Shown: positions 35,961-44,409, numbered from the stretch's first letter. The stretch is 64,000 nucleotides of DNA from JAHDDH01 sp963922775 (GCA_963922775.1 CAWUJG010000001.1:62001-126000), one strand, 5' to 3'. A program made the numbers and translations. The notes: generated from the sequence alone by a model not told the origin.

Positions 35961-37161
35961 GATTGTACTTTGGTATAATAAATTTGTTGTGTTGAAATAT
36001 ACGCAAATCAAAATGTGGTGCTATAGCTAAGAGATGATCGAAGATATCTGCTTGTATTGCTTCATATTTTTTCCAAATGGTGGTATTGGTAAATACGTAT
36101 ATTTCTATAGGTAATCCTGTTGCATGTGGGTTGAGCTGTCTTACTAAAAAAGTAAAATTTTTTTTTATTAAACTATTTTTTGTCAGATAGTTTTCCATAT
36201 ATTTACGATATAGGCCTACATTGGTCAGTTGTACTATGGTATTATTTTTTTGGCTTTGTTGTTTTTTTTGTAAAATATAGTTATTTATCAACGAATATTT
36301 TTCTAATTTTTCTAAAAGATATTTGTCACAAAATTTAATTGTGTCTATATCTACACAAATTGCACGTTTTATTCTTCTTCCTCCAGCATCATGCATGCCT
36401 CTAAAGTTTATGATGCCATGTTTCATAAAATCGGAAGTGGGTATAGTCACTATAGTTTTATCGAAGTTTTGAACTTTTACTGCGTTTAGTGAGATATCAG
36501 TTATATCTCCATCTACATTATAGTTTTTTATCTGTATCCAGTCTCCAATTCTTACAATGTCATAGGCAGAAATTTGTATACTTGTAATAAGTCCCATAAT
36601 TGGATCGCGAAATATAAATAGTAATACTGCACTTAGAGCACCTAGTCCGGTAAAGATATTGGCAGCAGCACTGTTGGTGAGTATAGCAATTATAAATATG
36701 GCGCTTAAAACCCATGTAATTATTTTAATAATGTCTGTATAGCTTTTTATTGGTTTTTGTTTAGATAGTTTGAATGAATAGTTGTAAAAATCATTACCAA
36801 TGCTTAAAAAAGAAGAAATAAGTAAGGCTATGCTTAAACAGATGCCTATATTCAGTATTTTTATAATGAAAGCATAAGGTATTATCCATTGTAAAATTAA
36901 TAATAATGCCAACAGATATATCCTATGGAATATCTGATATTTAAAAAGCAGTGCTTGGAAGGGGGTTGTTTTTTTGGTAAATCTCTTTTTGATGAGCTTA
37001 AAAATATAGCGGTACAAAAATTTATGCAAAAAGTATCCTATTAAGCTTATAACAATAATAATAATTGTATAGAGTATGATATAGTACAGTGTAGATGTTG
37101 AGGATGTAGAAAAGTATTGATGTATTTTTTCTAAACTGAATCCCATAATTTTATTTATCAT
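35920..37161 (-). CDS. MscS-family mechanosensitive channel
   Basis: A small-conductance mechanosensitive channel that releases solutes under osmotic downshock. The 413 residues have four or five membrane helices, the pore helix region FTGLGALSAVLLFIFRDPIM, then ISAYDIVRIGDWIQI and VDGDITDISLNAVKVQNFD, which mark the beta domain, and a cytosolic C-terminal cage (about 230-400). The long insertion at about 250-340 resembles the YbdG/YnaI-type branch. It overlaps gldC by 11 bp and the E2 gene by 41 bp. Confidence 0.87.
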   Translation of the reverse strand: MINKIMGFSLEKIHQYFSTSSTSTLYYIILYTIIIIVISLIGYFLHKFLYRYIFKLIKKRFTKKTTPFQALLFKYQIFHRIYLLALLLILQWIIPYAFIIKILNIGICLSIALLISSFLSIGNDFYNYSFKLSKQKPIKSYTDIIKIITWVLSAIFIIAILTNSAAANIFTGLGALSAVLLFIFRDPIMGLITSIQISAYDIVRIGDWIQIKNYNVDGDITDISLNAVKVQNFDKTIVTIPTSDFMKHGIINFRGMHDAGGRRIKRAICVDIDTIKFCDKYLLEKLEKYSLINNYILQKKQQSQKNNTIVQLTNVGLYRKYMENYLTKNSLIKKNFTFLVRQLNPHATGLPIEIYVFTNTTIWKKYEAIQADIFDHLLAIAPHFDLRIFQHNKFIIPKYNHDTRNNHDNAQNG

Positions 37162-37498
37162 GCTTTTTTTTTGTGCTTTTTTGAATATGTTGTACTAAAG
37201 ATTCACAAAATTTGTTTATTTTTTGTGCCATTATTTCATCTCCTGTGGCTTTGAGTATGCTTTGACCTAAGCTTCCAATAATATCTACTGTAAAATATTT
37301 CATTTCATGTAGGGGCATTTTATCTGTCCAAAGGTCAATACGGAGGGTATGTTTTTTTTGTGGATGCCAGGTAGATATGCTTATGGCTTGTGCTTCTTCA
37401 AAATGATTATTGCCTTTGTCTGTAGCATGCCATATAATTTTTTTAGGCATTTTTTTTTCATCTAAATGCACTTGAAAGGTAATATCTGCAATTGACAT
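37151..37498 (-). CDS. gldC: Gliding-motility-associated protein GldC
   Basis: A 115-residue protein of the GldC family, found widely in Bacteroidota including non-gliding species. Recognisable segments are ITFQVHLDEKKMPKKIIWHA, then HTLRIDLWTDKMPLHEMKYF and GDEIMAQKINKFCESL. In Flavobacterium it supports gliding in a non-essential way; the biochemical role is unknown. The other gliding genes are not in the window. It heads an overlapping run with mscS, an E2 gene and rsmH. Confidence 0.9.
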   Translation of the reverse strand: MSIADITFQVHLDEKKMPKKIIWHATDKGNNHFEEAQAISISTWHPQKKHTLRIDLWTDKMPLHEMKYFTVDIIGSLGQSILKATGDEIMAQKINKFCESLVQHIQKSTKKKHDK

Positions 37499-37796
37499 GG
37501 TTTTTCATTATTTAATATAATTTGTAATATATATAAAATGTATACTTAACACAATATTTTTAGGCATTACCTTTAAAATTTTAGGCAAGTATTTGTAAGA
37601 TATATTTTTTATTAAGTGAAATTTAATATATCTAAATGCTGTTTTTATTTATATAATCTAGATTATCTTAAATATATTTTTACAAATTTTATATTACACA
37701 ATTTTTTTGAAAAAATTTATACATTTATATAAAAAATCAATCAGAAAGTTTAATAAAAAAGACAAAAAAATAAGTAAGAATAAAAAGTTTTGATTT
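37499..37796. other. AT-rich divergent spacer before protease cassette 2
   Basis: About 300 bp of AT-rich DNA between the divergent gldC gene and the second protease cassette. No ORF or strong hairpin is seen. The homology with the upstream region of cassette 1 begins just to the right. Confidence 0.45.
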
Positions 37797-37948
37797 TATA
37801 AAAAATATTATTAACATATCGCAAGAGGAATTTAGGAAATAATCTAAACAATAAAAAAAAGGTAGAAAAGAAATAAAAAATTAAATTATAAAATAAAACA
37901 AAAAAACATGATGAAAAAAACACAAAAAGAGATGGCAAATAAAACTTC

Positions 37949-37963
37949 ATACAATACAATACA
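37949..37963 (+). repeat. Pentanucleotide repeat (ATACA)3 at the start of protease copy 2
   Basis: Three ATACA units followed by ATACG, at the same place as the six units of copy 1. Two units would put the ATG at 37908 in frame with the lipoprotein leader; three do not. The different copy number in the two cassettes shows that the tract has changed length. Confidence 0.8.
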
Positions 37964-38191
37964 ATACGACTATTAAGTTCAGTATTATTATTCGGAATAC
38001 TATTCAGCAGCTGCAAAAGCAGCCAAACGAAAATCGCCGAAGAGCGAACCAACCAGATAGAACTGCAAGGGAACATACCAGTCATAGGAAAAATCAACTC
38101 AAAGAAGATATTATTACTCTCAGGATTAGCCATCAATACCTTAGGAAAACAAGTCCTACATACCGAAAAAATAACAATAGATACATCCCCA

Positions 38192-38257
38192 GATGATTAC
38201 TTAGGCAAGAGAAGAAAACCAAAAGATGATTACTTAGGCAAGAGAAGAAAACCAAAC
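38192..38257 (+). repeat. 33-bp tandem duplication in the lipoprotein leader of copy 2
   Basis: Two adjacent 33-bp units starting GATGATTACTTAGGC and ending in A-rich sequence, identical except at the last base. They encode DDYLGKRRKPK and DDYLGKRRKPN. Copy 1 has a single unit (DDILGTRRKPK). The length is a multiple of three, so the frame is kept. Confidence 0.9.
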
Positions 38258-38415
38258 CAACAATGCATGTACAATGATTTAGTAAATCAAGAACTACTCT
38301 ATCCAACAATACATCCAGAAGTATTATCCAACTATTTTCAGTCGGATATGAAAGTAATCAACCAAAAAGCTCAAACAGACAAATTATTCCAAAAGAACTA
38401 GAGACCACACTAAAG

Positions 38416-40509
38416 ATGGAAGAGACATACCGGCATACCCAACAAGAGTTCAGCAAACTACTCCTAGCAGAAGGGAGAAATGGCAAAAGCAGTGCAGAGG
38501 AAATAAGCGATATATTTACGAGGAAAGGTGGCGAAAAGGAAAAACCAACAGACCGAGAGCTACATGAAAAGCTGTCAGAGATGCAAAAAGATCTGATAAA
38601 CCTCAGCAATAGAATATTATATAAAAAGATAGTATTAACGCAAAAAGCGAAAGGGGTATGGAAGAAAAAAGGAAGAAATTATGGCAAATGCGGAGCAATA
38701 AGGGAGTTGATAAAGATAGTTGGTCCGCATGTGGAAAGTGGGTGGGCGTTGTATGAGGATATAAACCTTCTATCACAGAAACAACGAAAAATAATAAAAA
38801 ATTATTATAAAGGAAATATAAGATTTATGAAACAAGAAGACCAAAAAAGGAAAAACGGAAAAAATAAAGGATACCAAATACCAGTAATAAAAACGATGAA
38901 AAGGCAAAAAGAAACAAGAAAAAAAGGAGGATTAAATCCAAACGAAGTAAAGACAAAAAATATTACGAAGAAAGCAGAAGAAAGAACACTCAGCATGACA
39001 GTGGAAGAATTCACTAACGAATACGAGATTAGAAAAAACTATGAAACAGAAGAAGAGTACAAGAGATACCTATACAAGAAGAAAGGTACAAAGAAATGGG
39101 TATACGATAAACCATACAAATACGAGCAAAATAAAGATAAATATAACACAATAGATTTCATCAAAGCATCTCAATATATAGCCAACGCGATAAACAAAAT
39201 CGAAAATTACACGCCTGAAAATATAATGGAATATGCAGATGAAAGAAAAACGGCAGAGAGCTATCTCGAGAAGATATCAGCATACTACATATACAATTCA
39301 ATAGAAACAGACAGAGGAGAGGAGAAAGAAGAAAATGGTATAACCAAAAGACAAAGATTAGAGGACATAATCCAAGGGATGAAGTTAATCGAGAATATAT
39401 ATGACAGCCACCAAAGGATAAATAAAGAAATAAACAAAAAAGAAATAAGTTTAAATGATGAAGAGGTTATAAACTTCATGAACAAAATAACAGACGAATT
39501 AATCGACATAGACAATTCACTAAATTCTATATATACATATTATATAAACACAAACAACACAGACAAAAAAAAATCTACAAACCAAATACTAAGAAGACTA
39601 ACGATTAGAATATTGTGCAAGAAAGCCAGACATCCAAAACTGCAGAAAGATAAGATAAGCTCTAAAAAGGATGAGTATGACGAAGATTATAAGCCAACCA
39701 CACCAAATATTATATACAAATACACACCAGGTAGTGGAGTTTTAATACAAGTAAAGAAGGACGTTAACGACTGGAAATTAAAAGATAAGACCAAGAATGA
39801 CACATACACAATTACAAAATCATTAGAGTTTGATCAAGCATACAAGGAGACTTTGTGTTTCAACGCAGTATTGACAGCCAAACATGTTATAGAGAACTGC
39901 GATGATATAGAGTTATACCGAGAAGGCGAAACAAACATAGAACAGATACGTACAAACCATATTTGGTTAAGCCCCACACATGACCTAGGAATAGCAAAGA
40001 CACATCATAATAACTGCATTCCTGTTACATTACAAGACCGAACGAAAGCACAAAGCATGATCAATACTTCTACAAAAAAAGTAATACTATACACAAATAC
40101 AATACAAGAAGATGCGATATCAAACAGTTACAACACGGATCCGAAAAAGACGCAGATATACCAAACAGGATATACAAATTTAAACTACATAGACTACACA
40201 GAAAAAGCCAAACACCAGTTCAACCAGATCTATGGGTCCAAAGTTACGACAAACGACAATAGCCATATATTAACTATGTCCGCGATGAGTAAAGGAGGAA
40301 ATAGTGGAGGACCATTGACATTAATAACAAAAAACAAAAAATATACGATTTTCAATATAATAGGAATAACATCACATTATCAACCACCATGGTTCACAAG
40401 GACTAATTTCACGAACACAGAAGCCTTACCACAAGCTATCACATTCACTAAAATCACTGATCAAGAAAACGAGAGAAAGCTAGAGAAAGAACAAAAGGAT
40501 CATTTATAA
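38416..40509 (+). CDS. Trypsin-like serine protease with charged N-terminal region (cassette copy 2)
   Basis: 697 codons from ATG 38416. Residues 1-110 match copy 1 (METYRHTQQEF-type start, KLSEMQKDLINLSNRILYKK, GAIRELIKIVGPHVESG). The following ~330 residues are Lys/Glu/Asn-rich and share nothing obvious with copy 1. The C-terminal peptidase is intact: TPGSGVLIQ opens the fold, with His about 493 (LTAKHVIEN), Asp about 522 (THDLGIAK) and Ser about 630 (GGNSGGPLTL). A one-base deletion just upstream separates this ORF from its lipoprotein leader, so only an internal start could express it now. The absence of any stop over nearly 700 codons suggests that the break is recent or reversible. The coding strand is unusually A-rich. 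Confidence 0.7.
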   Translation: MEETYRHTQQEFSKLLLAEGRNGKSSAEEISDIFTRKGGEKEKPTDRELHEKLSEMQKDLINLSNRILYKKIVLTQKAKGVWKKKGRNYGKCGAIRELIKIVGPHVESGWALYEDINLLSQKQRKIIKNYYKGNIRFMKQEDQKRKNGKNKGYQIPVIKTMKRQKETRKKGGLNPNEVKTKNITKKAEERTLSMTVEEFTNEYEIRKNYETEEEYKRYLYKKKGTKKWVYDKPYKYEQNKDKYNTIDFIKASQYIANAINKIENYTPENIMEYADERKTAESYLEKISAYYIYNSIETDRGEEKEENGITKRQRLEDIIQGMKLIENIYDSHQRINKEINKKEISLNDEEVINFMNKITDELIDIDNSLNSIYTYYINTNNTDKKKSTNQILRRLTIRILCKKARHPKLQKDKISSKKDEYDEDYKPTTPNIIYKYTPGSGVLIQVKKDVNDWKLKDKTKNDTYTITKSLEFDQAYKETLCFNAVLTAKHVIENCDDIELYREGETNIEQIRTNHIWLSPTHDLGIAKTHHNNCIPVTLQDRTKAQSMINTSTKKVILYTNTIQEDAISNSYNTDPKKTQIYQTGYTNLNYIDYTEKAKHQFNQIYGSKVTTNDNSHILTMSAMSKGGNSGGPLTLITKNKKYTIFNIIGITSHYQPPWFTRTNFTNTEALPQAITFTKITDQENERKLEKEQKDHL

Positions 40510-40529
40510 AACCAAAAACATATAAGAAA

Positions 40530-40913
40530 ATGAATACAAAAGCAATAAGGAATTTATCTGCATTCACACTGACGATGGCATCAATTAACATATACTGCCT
40601 CACACCAAAAAGTAAAAAAAGAGAGAGCACAAAAACACAAGCGGAAAACAAAAGGAAAGAACTAATAGATCATTGTATATCAACAATGACCCAAAACGAA
40701 AAAAAGTTATACGATATATATATGAAGAATAAAAATGAAGATCATATAGGAACAAAAAAAGACAATATAGATGAAACTGATTCAAAGGTATCAAGTCCAT
40801 ACGACCTAAAATCTGAAATCGCTATAAAAAAAGTTTTCAACAGAACTAGATCAAAGCACAGAAACGGGCTAAATTTTTTACCCACTAAATCTGATATAGA
40901 AAATACCCATTAA
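40530..40913 (+). CDS. Small exported-type hypothetical protein downstream of protease copy 2
   Basis: A 127-residue ORF starting 20 bp after the protease stop. A moderately hydrophobic N-terminus (LSAFTLTMASINIYCL) precedes a charged, Lys/Asn/Asp-rich body containing TMTQNEKKLYDIYMKN and RTRSKHRNGLNF. No family is recognised. It corresponds in position, but hardly in sequence, to the ORF at 1028-1312 beside copy 1. The conserved 70-bp repeat begins 13 bp after its stop. Its fixed place behind each protease makes a functional pair plausible, but nothing in the sequence says whether it is an inhibitor, a substrate or something else. Confidence 0.45.
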   Translation: MNTKAIRNLSAFTLTMASINIYCLTPKSKKRESTKTQAENKRKELIDHCISTMTQNEKKLYDIYMKNKNEDHIGTKKDNIDETDSKVSSPYDLKSEIAIKKVFNRTRSKHRNGLNFLPTKSDIENTH

Positions 40914-40925
40914 TAGCATACTCAC

Positions 40926-40995
40926 CCCCCCAACGGGAAGTCATACTCAAAAAGCCGAGTGAGGAATAAAAATAGAAAAAAAGAATAAATTAGCA
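40926..40995 (+). repeat. 70-bp 3' cassette repeat, copy 2
   Basis: Matches 808-877 (reverse strand) at 67 of 70 bases; all three differences are A/G transitions. It starts in a C-run, includes CAACGGGAAGTCATACTC and ends AATAAATTAGCA. A terminator hairpin follows at once. Confidence 0.9.
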
Positions 40996-40997
40996 TA

Positions 40998-41026
40998 AAA
41001 AAAGCCCCCATTATAGGGGCTTTTTT
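40998..41026 (+). terminator. Rho-independent terminator of protease cassette 2
   Basis: Stem AAAGCCCC / GGGGCTTT with a short AT loop and a following T-run (GGGGCTTTTTT). It is the most GC-rich hairpin in the surrounding kilobases and lies just after the 70-bp repeat. No equivalent is seen next to cassette 1, where the sequence after the repeat is different. Confidence 0.88.
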
Positions 41027-41231
41027 GCTTTATAAATTTGAGAAAAAATAGCCTAAAAACTTGGATATCAAACAAAAAAATCTTATCATAATCCAAAATG
41101 ATACACATGATACACAACGAAAATTTTATTACTAAATACATTTTTTAGTATAGATCATAAAATGATTGCCAAAACCAAAAAGATATATAAAAAAATTAAG
41201 CTCTCCTGAAAAATAGATTCTCTGCCTATAT

Positions 41232-41488
41232 TTAGGAATATTTCTTTTTAAGAAAGAATAATAGTAGAGAACATAAGGTCATGATCAGATTAACAAAAAA
41301 AACAATGATTTCTAAAGACATTAATCCATAAAACGTCCATAGTATGGAAGTGATAAGAAATCCAATTAACATGCCATAAGATAAATCTTGGCAGATTTTG
41401 TGGAATATATCTTATATATTTGCGGAAATAAAGAAAAAATAGATAAAATTCCTGCTGATATACCAATAATATAGGTAACTAAATGCAT
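41232..41488 (-). pseudogene. SemiSWEET-type PQ-loop sugar transporter, frameshifted
   Basis: From ATG 41488 the first helix reads YIIGISAGILSIFSLFPQIY (with the Pro-Gln of the PQ loop) followed by KIYSTKSA, then hits a stop after LMAC. Shifting frame at the AA before GATTTATCT (near 41388) continues as DLSYGMLIGFLITSILWTFYG, then EIIVFFVNLIMTLCSLLLFF and a basic tail. Together this is a complete three-helix SemiSWEET protein of about 85 residues, with one base missing. These proteins form dimers that let sugars cross the membrane. The loss fits shrinking sugar uptake, but a sequencing error in this AT-rich stretch would look the same. Confidence 0.75.
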
Positions 41489-41692
41489 AAATAGCCAAAT
41501 CAAAGATATTTTTTATAAAAAATACAAAATATAAACTATTTTTTGATACTAGTTATACGTGTAACTAAAACTTTTCATAATGCATAGAAAATAAGTATTT
41601 TTAAGATGTATATATAAAATTATAAATTTTTTGTATAATACTTTATGTAAGAAAATTTTAATTTCAAAATATAATTAATAACTATAATTAAC

Positions 41693-42439
41693 ATGAAATC
41701 ATTTACCAACAAAACAGTACTTATTACAGGAGGTGCTAAAGGTATAGGAAATGCTATAGTATATAAAATGGCTCAAGAAGGAGCCAATATTGCTTTTACT
41801 TATTTTTCTAGTGATACAGAAGCCAAAGCACTACAAAATACATTAGTAGACATGGGTACAAAAGTGAAGGCATATAAATCAGATGCTTCATCACTAGCTC
41901 AAGCAAACCAGTGGGTAGACCAAGTGAAAGAGGATTTTGGTAGCATAGATGTCCTGATAAATAATGCAGGCATTACAAAAGATCAGCTTATGTTGCGTAT
42001 GCAAGAAAAATCTTGGGATGATGTAATAAATACTAACCTTAAATCTGTATTTAACACATCTAAAGCTACTATTCCTTTGTTTATGAAACAAAAAAAAGGA
42101 GTAATTATTAATATCACTTCTATTATAGGTATTAAAGGCAATGCAGGTCAAGCAAATTATGCAGCTTCTAAGGCAGGAATTATAGGATTTACAAAATCTT
42201 TAGCTATAGAGTTAGGCATGCGTAATATTCGTGTAAATGCAGTAGCTCCTGGATGGATTATGACTGATATGACCAATGCATTGCTAGAAAAAATGATAAA
42301 AGAAAAGATAAATTTAATACCTCTGCGCAGAGTAGGTAAACCCCAAGAGGTAGCCAGTTGTGTAGCTTTTTTAGCTTCTGATGAAGCTAGCTATATTACA
42401 GGAGAAACCATAACAGTAGATGGAGGTTTATTGGCATAA
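41693..42439 (+). CDS. fabG: 3-oxoacyl-[acyl-carrier-protein] reductase
   Basis: NADPH-dependent short-chain dehydrogenase of fatty-acid elongation, 248 residues. Visible are the Rossmann motif TGGAKGIGNAI, NNAGITKDQLMLRM, the catalytic Ser in NITSIIGIKGNAGQ, YAASKAG with the catalytic Tyr and Lys, and the C-terminal ITGETITVDGGLLA. The ITKDQLMLRM segment is typical of FabG rather than of other short-chain dehydrogenases. It stands alone and is convergent with the HTH gene with a 6-bp gap. Confidence 0.95.
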   Translation: MKSFTNKTVLITGGAKGIGNAIVYKMAQEGANIAFTYFSSDTEAKALQNTLVDMGTKVKAYKSDASSLAQANQWVDQVKEDFGSIDVLINNAGITKDQLMLRMQEKSWDDVINTNLKSVFNTSKATIPLFMKQKKGVIINITSIIGIKGNAGQANYAASKAGIIGFTKSLAIELGMRNIRVNAVAPGWIMTDMTNALLEKMIKEKINLIPLRRVGKPQEVASCVAFLASDEASYITGETITVDGGLLA

Positions 42440-42445
42440 AATAAG

Positions 42446-42880
42446 CTATTTTTTTTGTGTTTCTGTATTATCTTCTAGTATTGTTAAAAGTGATTTAGTT
42501 TCTTTTTTAATTTTAGCAAAATCTTCATCTTCAGCAGCAAAGCTAAATAAATCAATAAGATGATCAACCTTTTTTCTTAAATTATCGTATTTTTTTTCTA
42601 GATTTGAGAGTTTAAGTTTTTGTTCATATACTTTTTTTGCTTCTATGGTTTTGGTTGCTTTTGGATTTCTATTGAAGTTAATTTCTGGAAAAGAAATGCT
42701 AAAATCATGATTAATAACATGGCCTAGGCGGATAATAAAATCATAATCTACCTTAGCATTGCTGAATTTATAGTATAATGTATTCCTGCTTATGCCTAAT
42801 TTTTTAGTGATTTCAATAATTTTATAACCACTTTTTTTTACAGCATCTTGTATTACTTTTCCTCTGTGTGTATTATCCAT
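42446..42880 (-). CDS. Helix-turn-helix DNA-binding protein
   Basis: A 144-residue protein starting at the ATG at 42880. Its N-terminal half has a helix-turn-helix (VIQDAVKKSGYKIIEITKKL and ISRNTLYYKFSNAKVDYDFI), similar to Fis-like or Cro-like domains of Bacteroidota. The C-terminal half is a coiled coil (EQKLKLSNLEKKYDNLRKKV) that would give a dimer or tetramer. An ATG 33 bp further upstream is possible but adds residues outside the fold. The target is unknown; the nearest palindrome (43340-43357) is about 460 bp upstream and may or may not be its site. Confidence 0.7.
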   Translation of the reverse strand: MDNTHRGKVIQDAVKKSGYKIIEITKKLGISRNTLYYKFSNAKVDYDFIIRLGHVINHDFSISFPEINFNRNPKATKTIEAKKVYEQKLKLSNLEKKYDNLRKKVDHLIDLFSFAAEDEDFAKIKKETKSLLTILEDNTETQKK

Positions 42881-42913
42881 ATTATATGCTTTTTTGTAAA
42901 TTTTATTACACAA

Positions 42914-43446
42914 TGTTAAAAAATATATTTAATATATTCAAAATAGATTTTATTAGGTATTCTTATAAAAAAATATGTATTAATATTGTCTATTGATATA
43001 TGATTTGATAGCAATATTTAAACTATATATTTACAATAATAAAACATTTTTTATAATTTTTTAACATTATTGGACATAATTTTAATTAAAATTTAAAATA
43101 CGTACATTTTATGTATCATCATATGAATAGCCTATATAATCTCGCTTTTATAAAGAAAAACTGTATAGTTAAGTTTTTTGAAAAATGATTAAATTCTCTT
43201 TAGCTAGTTTTAACTCTGTTCTTTTTTGAGCTTCTAAAATAATATATAGACTATTTTTTTATGCTTAATTTTATTTTTAGAAGTATATTTTGTGTCTGTA
43301 GAGTGTAGGAAGAAATTCTGTATATTTTTTTAAAATAATCTGAACAATATTGTTCAGTCGCTAGCAGTTTAAAGAGTAGATAGGACGTAAGTTGTTTTTT
43401 TCAATAAAACAAACTACCAATCACATTAATTAACTTCAGTTTATGG
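42914..43446. other. Gene-free AT-rich region upstream of the HTH gene
   Basis: About 530 bp between the HTH gene and the M23 peptidase, both read leftwards. No ORF or RNA gene is recognised. The one distinct element is an 18-bp perfect palindrome at 43340-43357. Confidence 0.5.
43340..43357. promoter_or_regulatory. 18-bp perfect palindrome, possible operator or terminator stem
   Basis: CTGAACAATATTGTTCAG is fully self-complementary. It lies 90 bp beyond the stop of the M23 peptidase and about 520 bp upstream of fabG's convergent partner, the HTH gene. As DNA it could be a dimer binding site; as RNA on the minus strand it could fold into a short hairpin followed by ATTATTTT. Neither use can be decided from one copy. 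Confidence 0.35.
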
Positions 43447-44409
43447 TTAATCTAATGATTGGTTAATGGATAAAGATGAGTGAAATGCCTGATGATATTC
43501 TTGAGGGGTAATCTGATTCAAAATAAAGTATAGCATAGGGTTTATTTTTTTGCCTTTTTTTATAATTTCATAATGTAAATGTGGTCCTTGAGATCTTCCT
43601 GTATTGCCCACTTCTGCTATCAGTTGTCCTCGTTTTATTTTTTGTCCTTTTTTTACATGCCATTTGTGCAGATGGGCATATTTTGTTACATAACCAAAAC
43701 CATGATTAATTTCAATCTGTTTTCCATATGAACTGCTTTGGTTTACTAACTTTACTATACCATTGCCTGGAGCATAAATAGGTGTACCTTTAATAGCCAC
43801 AAGATCTATACCCTGATGCATCTTTTTTACTTTAATAAACGGATCATTTCTTATGCCAAAGCCTGATGCTAATTTTTTAAGATCTTTTTTTGTAATAGGC
43901 TGCATAAGGGGTATGCATTGCCATTGTTCTTTTTTTTTTTCAGCTATTTTTATAAGTCGAATAAAAGATTTTGACTGAATATAAAGCTGTTGTTTAAGTT
44001 GTTGAATATTTTGTATTGTGTTAACAATTATAGCATCTTTATTTATATTTTGGTGAGGATCTGTTCCTCCTATACCAGCTTTTCTTATAGTTGTATCTAG
44101 AGGAGAAATTTCAAAAATAGTTCTATAGAGATGGTCATCTTTTTTTTGTAGTTCTTGTAAAATCTGGTTTACTTCAGCTATTTCGTTCTGTATATGTTTA
44201 ATTTGTTGTGTTAGTAAAGTATTTTTTTGTAATAATTTTTTTTCTTTTGGTGTTGCGGAATAGTATGTATAAGAATATAAAATACCTAATGCTGAGCTTA
44301 ATACTAGCATTGAAAAGACAAGAAATTTGCCTACGTAGTATTTTTTATTTCTATTTACTTTTTCATATTGGCAAGTTTGTGCATTATAATAGTACTTTTT
44401 TCTATACAT
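43447..44409 (-). CDS. M23 family metallopeptidase (membrane-anchored)
   Basis: A LytM-type peptidoglycan endopeptidase of 320 residues. It has a short cytosolic tail, one membrane helix (YVGKFLVFSMLVLSSALG), a coiled-coil region (about 60-160) and the C-terminal peptidase with the zinc ligands in VKKMHQGIDLVA (His and Asp) and GPHLHYEIIKKGKKINP (HxH). The glycine-rich ASGFGIRNDPF and GNTGRSQGPHLHYE are typical. The ATG at 44409 is used because it opens with the conserved YRKKYYYNAQTCQYE-type tail; one 45 bp upstream is less likely. It is divergent from alaS, a pairing I recall from other Bacteroidota. Confidence 0.9.
   Translation of the reverse strand: MYRKKYYYNAQTCQYEKVNRNKKYYVGKFLVFSMLVLSSALGILYSYTYYSATPKEKKLLQKNTLLTQQIKHIQNEIAEVNQILQELQKKDDHLYRTIFEISPLDTTIRKAGIGGTDPHQNINKDAIIVNTIQNIQQLKQQLYIQSKSFIRLIKIAEKKKEQWQCIPLMQPITKKDLKKLASGFGIRNDPFIKVKKMHQGIDLVAIKGTPIYAPGNGIVKLVNQSSSYGKQIEINHGFGYVTKYAHLHKWHVKKGQKIKRGQLIAEVGNTGRSQGPHLHYEIIKKGKKINPMLYFILNQITPQEYHQAFHSSLSINQSLD

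Larger units (their letters stand above)
37908..38401 (+). pseudogene. Lipoprotein leader of protease copy 2, out of frame at both ends
   Basis: The ATG at 37908 reads through three ATACA units into TAC GAC TAT TAA. In the next frame the leader encodes LLSSVLLFGILFSSCKSSQ (signal peptide and lipobox-type Cys), GNIPVIGKINSKKILLLSGL, a tandem 11-residue repeat (DDYLGKRRKPK twice) and MYNDLVNQELLYPTIHPEV, then stops at TAG 38399-38401. Compared with copy 1 (VFSKELETT), copy 2 has lost one base near 38388, so the leader is no longer joined to the protease body. Two changes would be needed for full-length expression: one ATACA unit and the one-base indel. Confidence 0.75.
37797..38742 (+). repeat. 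Conserved 5' block of the protease cassette, copy 2
   Basis: Plus-strand counterpart of 3142-4065. It includes the non-coding upstream segment with AAATATTATTAACATATCG, the ATG pair at 37908, the ATACA repeat, the lipoprotein leader and the first ~110 codons of the protease ORF. Over the leader the two copies differ at only a few bases per 60, while beyond the codons for VGPHVESG they are unrelated at DNA level. Confidence 0.8.
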
